DNA of 64,000 bases from Tillandsia leiboldiana (Eukaryota > Streptophyta > Magnoliopsida > Poales > Bromeliaceae). The translations under genes and the position numbers were made by a program. Below are positions 55,455 to 64,000 of this stretch, in pieces. The notes beneath the pieces were generated by a model. It worked only from the letters and a program-made list of their open reading frames with translations. It was not told the DNA's origin and did no database searches. The stretch covers positions 13,964,584-14,028,583 of the forward strand of contig CM055077.1 of the NCBI GenBank assembly GCA_029204045.2. The letters run 5' to 3'. The first letter of the stretch is position 1, and each line of letters starts with the position of its first letter.

Positions 55455-55466
55455 TGGTATCAGAGC
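55455..55466 (+). other. G4 primer-binding site (initiator Met tRNA)
   Basis: TGGTATCAGAGC, 8 bp after the LTR end. Confidence 0.9.
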
Positions 55467-55604
55467 CTAGGTTGTAGGTCATTATGGACTTAGAAACCCT
55501 AGGCTTGTGGTTGGACATTAGGATGACTACGTGAGAGTCGTGACTGTTAGCGAGAGTCCTGATTGAGTTTCATACCTCTCCCAAGGGATGGGATGAGTGA
55601 TTGG

Positions 55605-55670
55605 CATGTTTATTTTCCTAAGCGATTATGTTGGCTGCAGACAACATAATGCTGTGGAATTGATAACATG
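55605..55670 (+). other. G4 leader two-tier stem-loop
   Basis: Inner arms ATTATGTTG (55625-55633) and CAACATAAT (55642-55650), loop GCTGCAGA. Outer arms CATGTT (55605-55610) with AACATG (55665-55670) and TTCC (55615-55618) with GGAA (55656-55659). Same place and shape as in G1 and G2. Confidence 0.68.
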
Positions 55671-55741
55671 TCTTAGACTTTCGCTGGATTGGGTCGTATG
55701 GTTGTTGTGTCCTGATGTTTGTTATTGTGCAGTGGACTACG

Positions 55742-57683
55742 ATGCCCCTGAGATGTCGTGTAGCGAAGAGGGCACATTCCGCATCTGATTAGTAACCCGA
55801 GCAGCGGGAGGCAGAGCTATCAGAGCAGAGCGAGACCCAAGAGTTATGGATCCAGATGGCACAGATGTCGGAGGCTGTCCGATGCCAGAAGGAGGCCATG
55901 GAACGTTCGATGCGCTTGTTGGAGCAGAGAGCACAGCTAGTTGCAGTACCGCTTGAGTGTCCTCCAGTACTCTCTTCCTATGCGGTGGTATTTTCAGTTG
56001 TACCAGTGGCGCCGACAGAGCGAGCAGCCCCCTCCGTGCCGACGAGCAGTGCCGAGGCACCGAGGCAGGGTGGATAGTGGATAGTAGCTGAGCTTCGGGA
56101 CGTCATTGATCGATGGAGCCAGTCCCGGCAGTCTGAACCATCCCGATTCATAGGTTTGAGTTGGAGCCTTTGTAGGCAGAATTGGGGTTGGTGGTGATGG
56201 AGAGACTATCTGAGAGCCTCCCTGTGCTAGGGAGTTTATACAGTTGTTGAACTGCACGCTCCAGGTTTCGAGGGACGAGGCGCATAGGATATGTTTGACT
56301 GGGAATGGTTTGCGCCAGGATACCTTTCAGTTTAGTTGGTCCCTCCATTTTGGATTATTGACGCTTCGATAGAATAGGCGTGGTGTGTGGAGCGTGGCGC
56401 TGCAGTTCCTTGGGATAGGGATCTGCCACTAGAGGCGAGTTCTGGATTTTGGTGCTTCGCGCCGAGTGATGGAGGACAGATCGGACGGCAGAGACATTTC
56501 TGATTTATTTTCCTGGATAACGGGTCCCCGAGAAGCCAGAGTTTGGGCGGGTCCCGATAGCAGCATCAGCATCTACGTCAGAGTGGCGCGGCGGTAGCAT
56601 GGATTGGCTATCTGCGGAGGGACCGCATTTGTCACCCTTGTGTGAGTAGAGGCGGAGGTCGTGCTCCCCATATGGATGGTCTTGATTTTCAGACAAACTG
56701 AGCGATGACCACTTTCATCGAGCGGATGAATTTGTGCCGCCCGGCTGGAGGGCGCCACAGCAGCAGATTGGGTTGTCACCGGCACGATTTCTTTACAGCA
56801 GTCTGAGATAGAGTGTTTTTGGTTTTCCTGTCTGGACTGGAGGTAGAGTTGTTACCACGTGCACTAGAGGTACAGGTTCCTGTTGGTATTGTGCACTTGG
56901 GGAAGCCTTTTGGATTATGTCTTGTGCTGTTGAGACTTGGAATTTTACCGGCTAGTTGACGGTTTTTGGTTGGGTGCTACCTGTTGAGCGTAGGTGACGT
57001 TTAGGACTAGAGTTGTATTCCTAGGGGTCACGGTTAGATCGTAGCTTCTGTTTTGTAGCCACAGCAGGAACGGCTTCAACACTTCTCTCCCTTTTCTCGC
57101 CTTGTACTGAAATTTCCGAACATGACGAGAGCTTCGAAAGACTGCTCCAGAAATGGAGACGGTGCCCGAACCTGTTCTTGTTTGATTGGGGCGAAGGCAC
57201 TGGTCTTTCGGAATTTTCAGACTTTTCGTTAATTTCAGCTGTTTTTATAAACAGAGAGTTAGGGTTGACGACTTTCCTGCTGGTGGGGGCCCTTACCTTT
57301 TCTTGTTGGGTTGTGGTGACGTTCTTCGTGTAGTTTGGACGAGTAGATTCGGTTAATCTTCCTTGTCCCCAGCTTTTTGGAGTTCCTGAGGTTTTCTGCG
57401 TCTCAGCTCGGAGGTGTTTTGCGTTGGACCCCTCGCCCGTGATTGACTCGCTCTAGTTGAGATTTGTGGGTGTGGGAGTACGAGGGACGCCCGTTGCGAA
57501 TTCTGGCTCGTGTGATGAGAGAATTGCGCAACCGGGCCATGCCGTACTGATTATTATTTTGTTGAGGAGCAATCACGGGGAGTGAGTAGCGACTGAGGAG
57601 TTGGAGACTGTGTTGTTGGATGCTTACCCTTGGCGTTGAACTCCCTTTGAGCCGTGTTCGTTTCGAGGACGAAACTTTCTTTT
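55742..57683 (+). pseudogene. G4 gag-pol remnants
   Basis: The ATG near 55742 matches the G2 gag start position (MPLRCRVAKRAHS versus MPPRRR) but stops after about 15 codons. A Gln/Met-rich gag N-terminal stretch follows at 55856-56074 (MAQMSEAVRCQKEAMERSMR). Scattered similarity to G1 runs through 56250-56950. The only clear pol residue is the chromodomain tail near 57475-57650 (RDARCEFWLV-type reading; frame broken). No protease, RT or integrase core: a large internal deletion plus decay. Confidence 0.6.
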
Positions 57684-57695
57684 AGTGGGGGAGGA
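57684..57695 (+). other. G4 polypurine tract
   Basis: AGTGGGGGAGGA immediately before the 3' LTR. Intact, although the coding interior is not. Confidence 0.87.
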
Positions 57696-59405
57696 TGTGA
57701 GGACCCGAAAATTCCCACGTTTGGATTACTGTTGGATCTGCGGCTTCTGGAGACCCCTGTTGGGTGTTAGAGGTGTTTGTGCGCATATTGGACCCAAGGA
57801 TTGGACCCGGCATGAAAAAACGGATCAAGTTTGCTTTCCGGGAATTTTTGGTAAATTTTAGAAGTGGAATTTGGCAAATCAGACTTCGGATTTGGATTCA
57901 GCGCGCGAAAACGGTCAAGATGGACTATTTACTTGTATTTTTCGGAGCCCGGATGACCCGGCACGGATTTCGAGGTGATTTGGTACTGTTCCGGCCGCCG
58001 GAGGGGCGCCGGCGGCGGCGGCGGGCGGCGGAGCGCGGCGGCTGGCGGCGGCGGAGGCGCGCGGTCCACCGCGGAGGCGTGCACCCGGGGGCTGGCCACG
58101 TGGCGGCTCCCGGTTGGCGGGCGCAGTGGGCGCGGTCCGCGGGATTGGCGCGGGTGCACGGTGGACCGGGACTGGACATGTGGCAGATCGGGGTTGGCGC
58201 GGCGTTGTGCGCGCAGTCCATGGTGCAGGGAGCTGGTACCTCGGGCCGCGTGCCCGACAGGCACGCGTGGGCGCAAGTGGGGCGCGGCGTGGGCGCGTTG
58301 ACCCGAGGCTCCCGGTGTGGACGCCACGTGTCGTCGCGGGGTTCGGCCACGTGGCGCATGGCTGTTGGCCCAAACAGCTGTTTGCTGTTTGGGTGTACAC
58401 GTGGCGGCCTGGGGATTTTCCGGGCGTGAACAGTAACGGGCCGGGCCCGTTACTGTAGCAGCCCGGAAGTACCGGGCGCCCGAAACTTTGGGCCAAAAGC
58501 CTAAAAGGGTGGATTTTCGGGCTGGGCCTATAAATAGCTGGCTTGCTTGGGCTTTTTGCCCCCTTTCCCGAGCTCCCCTGCCCATGGCCCCTTTAGCAAA
58601 GTTGGAGATCTTCATCTTGCGCATCTTCTGGCAGAGGCCCGGATTTTTTGGAAGCCGCAGCGTCGACGACTTCGGCATCGGAACGCAGTGTGGCGATCTT
58701 TCATCGGAGGCCCGTTATCGTCGCAGTTCGATCTGAGATGTCCACAGAGCTACTCCTTCGGTATTTTTGGACGATTTTTGCGGCGTTGGAATCACGAGAG
58801 GTACGTCTTCGACTTTCGTGTTGATCATCTTGCTGGATTCAGAGTTTATGACATGGTTTTCGAGGCATTTCTAAGCTGCTGTTTTCTGGTGGAGTTTTTG
58901 GATAGCGGCCCCTTGCCGGAATTTTATCTCCTCAACTGGACATCGGATCGAGACGAGCCTATACACTTTTTGGATCTACTCGTCGCGAGGATTATCATCG
59001 TATTTTTTTGGGATTTTTATGAGGCTTGCCCGAAGGTATACTGTTTCCCCTCTTACTGTGCAGAGTTTTACAGTTGTGTGGTTGTGAGTGTTTGCGCACC
59101 TGTACTGTAGAATTTGTAACTCGGCCTACGGGGCTCGGATTTGGACGTGCAGGGTACCGTTTCGAAGATATCGACACGAGGATCGCTGTGATATTTTTAT
59201 TGGATTTTTCTGGCCATTTTCAGCAGGTGAAAAAGGGACATCTTTGGGACTGAAATTCTGTGTATGTTTTTATGGACAGTTTTGGACTTGATGTGTATTT
59301 GTGGACTTTGTGTTGTACCCAGGAGAGTTACGAGTGTTGCTGGATCTTTTGGAGTAGGAGATTTGGATTTCCTGGTATTTTCAGCTGTACGACCTTGGAC
59401 AGTTG
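57696..59405 (+). repeat. G4 3' LTR, first 1710 bp
   Basis: Collinear with 51681-53390. Interrupted after GGACAGTTG by the C3 LTR. Confidence 0.92.
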
Positions 59406-60743
59406 TGTTACGGAATTTGAGTTGGCGTAGTTTCGTGAAAGTCTCAAGTCTTGAAGATTGAAGGTGAAGAAAGTTGGATCATTTAACTCAATCTCAAGTA
59501 AGAAGAATTCAAAAGGATCAGGTATGTTTAACTAAAGAATTTGTGTGATCCGAATACTTCTTGTAGTGTAGAAACACTTGGAAGAATCTTTCATTGCATA
59601 AAAATCAAAAACTGGACTTGGGACATGTTCAGGATCCGGATCAGGTTGTTCGATCCGGATCCCGAAGGTGGTTCGTTCATACATCGTCGCAATCCGGATC
59701 GTAGTCTCTTGATCCGGATCCCGAACGTTGAGTTTACCATCTACCTTGAACGATCCGGATCTTGCTTCGCAATCCGGATCCCGAACGTTGATGTTTGGTG
59801 AACTGTATGAACGATCCGGATCGTAGTCACATGATCCGGATCCCGAACCTTCGTTTTTTCTGGAATTGGCTGTTTTGTTATGACGATCCGGATCCTAGTT
59901 ATCACGATCCGGATCGCCGTCCGTAAATATCCAGAAATGGTTGGTTTTTGATTCTTATCTCCTTCCTAGGGTTTCTAACCTATAAATACACCCTATGTCT
60001 TTCTTTCTAGGGTGAATCCACATAGCCGTCATTTTCTTGTATCATCTTATACGGCTATAGATCCACATATAGAGAAGAAAGGAAATCATTAGAGAATACT
60101 CTATGTTTCTTCATCTATATTGATTAGTTTGATTCTAGGTTTTCATACTCACATCTTGAGTTGAATCAAACTAATGAATACTTAGATGGTATTTCCGATC
60201 TATCTTTGATCTAAGTATTCGGCGGATCATCACCCACCCAAAAACAACGATTTTCCCCAAAAATCGGCGCGTGGATTCGCGTGTCCTTGTGGATTCAAGG
60301 TTCAATCGCTCTCGTGGATTCGGAGCGAGGCACGTTCGTGGATTCGAACGGTGCTATTGGGTGAAGACCGTGGATTCGGTCGGACGTCGTGGATTCGACG
60401 TTGGACGCCGTGGATTCGGCGTTGGGCGCAGATCGTGGATTCGAGAAGCGTCGGAGCGAGCGGAGAAGATCCTCTAGGAGCGTATGGAAAAGGTTGAGTC
60501 GTAAGTGTGTACGGTAAATCACCTTGTACGTGTTTTAATTCTAGTGGATTTCTGCCGTGTTATCGGTCCCGTGGTTTTTTACTCCGGTGATGGAGTTTTC
60601 CACGTAAAAATCTTGCGTGTTATTTTATTTTCCGCATTGGGTTTTATCGCAACGATTTTTGGAGTGTTTATACGTTTACACCTATTCACCCCCCTCTAGG
60701 TGTTTCTTCCCCTATTTAGATCCGTGTTATATACGACCCAACA
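59406..60743 (+). repeat. C3 5' LTR, 1338 bp
   Basis: TGTTACGGAATTTGAG ... CGACCCAACA. Ten ATCCGGATC palindromes, TATA box 59991-59998, GTGGATTCG leader repeats (about 60268-60445). Same family as the C2 LTR. Confidence 0.93.
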
Positions 60744-60745
60744 AG

Positions 60746-60757
60746 TGGTATCAGAGC
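60746..60757 (+). other. C3 primer-binding site (initiator Met tRNA)
   Basis: TGGTATCAGAGC two bases after the LTR. Confidence 0.9.
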
Positions 60758-60776
60758 GGGAATAGGGTTGTGAACA

Positions 60777-61203
60777 ATGGTTGAAGGTGGAAACATCAAT
60801 CGACCCCCTTTCTTTGATGGAACAAATTATGCGTACTGGAAAGTACGGATGAAAGCCTTTTATCTTCCATCGACGAAAGGGTGTGGCATTCAATTGAATC
60901 AGGATGGTCTAATCCAACTGAACTTATCTCTGATGTTCACACCTTAAAACCTAGGTCGAAATGGACCAAGGAAGAGTTTGAGTTATCTTCTTACAATGGC
61001 AAGGGAATTAATGCTATTTTTAATGCCTTATCTCAATCTGAATTCTCTCGCGTCTGCGGCATGTGAGACTGCGAAAGAAATCTGGGATGTTCTCCAGGTT
61101 ACACATGAGGGGAACTAACCTCGTGAAGATTCAGAAACTGCAAATGCTTACGAGCAAGTTTTTTTTGACTCTATCTTAATGGCAGAAAATGAATCTTCCT
61201 GAC
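60777..61203 (+). pseudogene. C3 gag, N-terminal part with frame errors
   Basis: ATG 60777 ([20 protein letters not shown]) as in C2. Relative to C2 there is a 1-base loss near 60860 and gains near 61046, 61109 and 61160 (a run of eight T), all single-base or homopolymer changes clustered towards the N gap. They may be assembly errors rather than mutations. The remainder of gag is inside the gap. Confidence 0.8.
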
Positions 61204-61303
61204 NNNNNNNNNNNNNNNNNNNNNNNNNNNNNNNNNNNNNNNNNNNNNNNNNNNNNNNNNNNNNNNNNNNNNNNNNNNNNNNNNNNNNNNNNNNNNNNNN
61301 NNN
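61204..61303. other. Assembly gap, 100 N
   Basis: Exactly 100 N. By comparison with C2 and C0 it hides most of gag, protease, GAG-pre-integrase and the integrase zinc finger, about 2 kb or more. The open frame running through it is an artefact of the N. Confidence 0.99.
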
Positions 61304-63861
61304 AAAAGGAACAGTCTAGGACTGCACACAAGAACTTGAACCACGTTGGTACAAAACGGCCCTTGGAACTTTTGCACATGGACTTAATGGGGCCGACCCG
61401 TCAACCATCTTTGGGAGGTAAATGGTACATCTTTTTATTGGTTGATGATTTCTCTCGGTTTTCTTGGGTAGCATTTTTGAGAGAGAAAGCTGATACGTTT
61501 GACTCTTTTCATGAGATTTGCCATCGTATTATGATTGAAAAGAATGAAAAGATCATTCGTGTTAGAAGTGATAGGGGTGGAGAATTCATAAATTCAAAAT
61601 TCATTGACTTTTGTACTTCAAATGGCATTAAACATGAATTCTCGGCACCCTATACACCTCAGCAGAATGGTGTTGTTGAGCGCAAAAACAGGGTTGTTCA
61701 AGAGATGGCGCGTGTGATGCTTCATAGCCGGAAATTACCGCTACATTTTTGGGCTGAAGCTGTGAACACCGCTGTCTATGTCATTAACAGAGTGTATTTG
61801 CGCCCAGGAACCTTGAATACACCATATGAGCTGTGGTTTAGTAGAAAACCGGATATCAAGTACTTTCGTATCTTCGGGAGTCGATGTTACATCTTACGTG
61901 ACCGTGAAAATCTTGGAAAGTTCGACTCTCGAAGTGAAGAAGGGATCTTTTTGGGTTATTCTACGAATAGCAGAGCATATCGAGTATTTAACATTGAATC
62001 TAAGACGATCGTAGAATCTATAAATGTTAAAGTAGATGAAGCTTCTCATTTTGAATCTGAAAAATCTACCCTCGATATCTCTCTAGATGATGATTCTCCT
62101 GCTAGTGCATCTTCTCATAATAATACTTCCAATATTAATGATGCATCTAATGGTTCTTCTAGTTTATCTGATGTGCAGGAATCATCTCGTGTACCTCCGA
62201 GTACTCCGTTTCAACAAACGCTACGAATCTCCAAGGATCATCCGGAATCGAACATCATTGGAGATCCACAAGAAGGAGTTAGAACTCGAAGGCAGTTGGT
62301 TTGCGGATTTGCTTGCTACGTATCTTTAATCGAACCAAAGACAATAGATGAAGCTCTTCAGGATGACTACTGGATTAAAGCAATGCAGGAAGAGCTCCAT
62401 CAATTTGAGCGAAACAAAGTCTGGGAATTAACGAAGCCTCCAAAGCAACATAATGTGATAGGTACCAAATGGATCTTCAAGAACAAGAAAGATGAAGATG
62501 GTACTATCATCAGGAACAAGGCACGACTAGTTGCTCAAGGCTACTCTCAAGTAGAAGGTATAGACTTTGACGAAACTTTCGCCCCTGTAGCTAGACTCGA
62601 GTCCATTCGTATATTGTTTGCTATTGCTTGTCATTTTAAAATCAAATTATTTCAAATGGACGTCAAGAGCGCATTTCTAAATGGGTTTTTAAGTGAGGAA
62701 GTTTATGTAGCTCAACCGAAAGGTTTTGTAGATCATAAACAACCTAACCATGTTTTTCGTTTGAAAAAGGCTCTTTACGGTCTGAAACAAGCACCGCGAG
62801 CATGGTACGAAAGGTTAACAAAGCACCTTTTGGAGAAGGGCTATACTCGAGGGGGAGCTGACAGGACTCTCTTTGTGAAGCATTATCAAAATAATTTCAT
62901 TGTAGCACAAATCTATGTCGATGACATTGTATTTGGTGCAACAAAAGATAATGATGCTTCTAAATTCGCGGAGACCATGGAAAGCGAATTTGAGATGTCC
63001 ATGATGGGCGAACTGTCTTATTTTCTTGGATTGCAAATTAAACAAAATGATGAAGGTATTCACTTGAGTCAATCCAAGTATGCACTGGAGTTGGTCAAAA
63101 AGTTTGATCTAGAAAATTGTAAAGATTTTCCAACTCCAATGGGAACTAGCCACAAGGGACTTGGAAGTGAATCACATAGTGAGAATGTAGACGAGAAACT
63201 GTATAGAAGTATGATTGGAAGTCTACTTTACCTCACGGCTAGTCACCCGGATATATCCTTTAGTGTTGGGATTTGCGCGAGATATCAATCAGCACCAAAG
63301 GAGGTTCACCTGAAAGCGGTGAAACAGATCATCCGGTACATCAAAGGATCAATTAATTTCGGAATTTGGTATCCTATGGGAACAAGTCTGGACATTGTTG
63401 GATACTCAGATGCCGATTGGGCAGGATCAGTGGATGATCGGAAAAGCACGAGTGGTGCATGCTTCTATCTTGGCCATTGCCTTGTTGCATGGCACAGTAA
63501 AAAGCAGAATTGCATAGCACTCTCGACTGCCGAAGCGGAATACATTTCAGCTGGAAGTTGCTCAACTCAACTCATTTGGATGAAAAGCGTATTGAGTGAC
63601 TTCCGCATTTCAGCATCTTCGGTAACAATTCTTTGTGACAACACAAGTGCAATTAACATTTCTAAAAACCCTGTGTTGCACTCTAGAACAAAACATATTG
63701 AACTTAGATATCATTTTCTTAGAGAGCTAGTTGAATCAAATACTCTTCAACTTTCATATGTTTCAACTGAAGATCAATTAGCTGACTTTTTAACAAAACC
63801 TTTGGATCAAAAACGTTTTATTCATTTGCGAAAAGCAATTGGTATGCTTTCTTTCAAATAA
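61304..63861 (+). CDS. C3 pol: integrase, reverse transcriptase, RNase H (5' end in gap)
   Basis: Uninterrupted frame of about 852 codons after the gap. Integrase: first Asp in [13 protein letters not shown] (about 61378), second in [12 protein letters not shown] (about 61565), Glu in [13 protein letters not shown] (about 61679), so the full DDE triad. Acidic Ser-rich spacer 62030-62230. [56 protein letters not shown], catalytic [12 protein letters not shown] (about 62915). RNase [47 protein letters not shown]. One conserved RT residue differs from C2 ([10 protein letters not shown]2 TASRPDISF). Probably part of a gag-pol polyprotein with gag upstream. Confidence 0.93.
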
Positions 63862-64000
63862 ACTTTTTTTTGAAACCTTTGCTTAAAATAGGTTTTGTAT
63901 TTGTTTTGTTCTATTCAATATCTATGTTTATACATAGGATAGTAATTGAGCATAGATCTTAATTGACTTTAATTGCATCTGTTCACACATTTAGAAATTC
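63862..64000 (+). other. C3 3' non-coding start
   Basis: AT-rich and collinear with 51314-51450 of C2. Envelope-like ORF and 3' LTR, if present, are beyond the edge. Confidence 0.7.

Larger units (their letters stand above)
51681..59405 (+). mobile_element. G4: Ty3/gypsy chromovirus, internally deleted
   Basis: 5' LTR 51681-55446 (3766 bp), primer site, leader hairpin, 2.25 kb decayed interior, polypurine tract 57684-57695, and the first 1710 bp of the 3' LTR (57696-59405), cut by copia C3. The overlapping 1710 bp of the two LTRs differ at about 13 sites by eye with no net indel. The interior is less than half of G2's. Inserted in C2 with 5' flank AGTAA; the other flank is beyond the window. 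Confidence 0.9.
59406..64000 (+). mobile_element. C3: Sirevirus-type copia, runs off the window
   Basis: LTR 59406-60743, primer site, gag start with frame errors, 100-N gap, intact integrase-RT-RNase H to 63861, 3' non-coding to the edge. The youngest insertion visible on the right, because it interrupts G4's 3' LTR and nothing interrupts it here. 5' flank AGTTG. Confidence 0.92.

Overview
The window is a plant nuclear segment that consists, as far as I can see, entirely of nested LTR retrotransposons plus one small DNA transposon. I found no host gene, rRNA, tRNA or CRISPR. The plant assignment rests on three things: copia elements of the Sirevirus (SIRE/Maximus) type with a large two-knuckle gag, an initiator-Met-tRNA primer site and an envelope-like extra ORF; Ty3/gypsy chromoviruses of the Tekay/Del type with 3-4 kb LTRs and a C-terminal chromodomain; and a CACTA-type miniature element. 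I cannot name the species.

Left half (1-16960). A minus-strand copia relic (C0) carries pol in two pieces. A 257-bp CACTA-like MITE (60-316) sits in its reverse transcriptase. A 9.57-kb gypsy element, G0 (1469-11037, two 3247-bp LTRs, target duplication TAGAT), splits its pol. At 11963 the 3' end of a second minus-strand copia (E_A) begins. E_A's envelope-like ORF is cut at 14624 by a third (E_B), and E_B's envelope-like ORF is cut at 16961 by gypsy G1.

Middle (16961-40285). G1 has a 4015-bp 5' LTR and a wrecked gag-pol, and it ends at an assembly gap (24400-24499). G2 (24500-35752) is the only gypsy element with near-complete coding capacity: one reading frame from 27844 to 32643, gag-AP-RT-RNase H-IN-chromodomain, broken by three in-frame stops. 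After it lies a gypsy LTR fragment (G3, 35753-36177 and 39865-40285) split by a 3687-bp minus-strand solo LTR, S1 (TSD TAGAT).

Right half (40286-64000). A plus-strand copia of a second LTR family (C1) shows internal sequence on both sides of one LTR. It is followed by a series of elements inserted one inside another, each interrupting the previous: C1 (or flank), then gypsy LTR start G5 (44832), copia C2 (45375), gypsy G4 (51681), copia C3 (59406, running off the window). C2 and C3 carry near-intact RT/RNase H. C3's gag and protease region is hidden by a second 100-N gap (61204-61303).

The best candidate for something undescribed is a two-tier stem-loop in the RNA leader between the primer-binding site and gag of gypsy elements G1, G2 and G4. 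It has an 8-9-bp inner stem, an 8-nt loop carrying the palindrome CTGCAG between purines, and an outer stem that differs in sequence but still pairs. It looks like a retroviral dimer-initiation or packaging hairpin. Two further sets of inverted repeats in the gypsy LTRs also keep pairing while their sequence changes, and the Sirevirus LTRs keep ten copies of a GATCCGGATC-type palindrome while the spacers drift.
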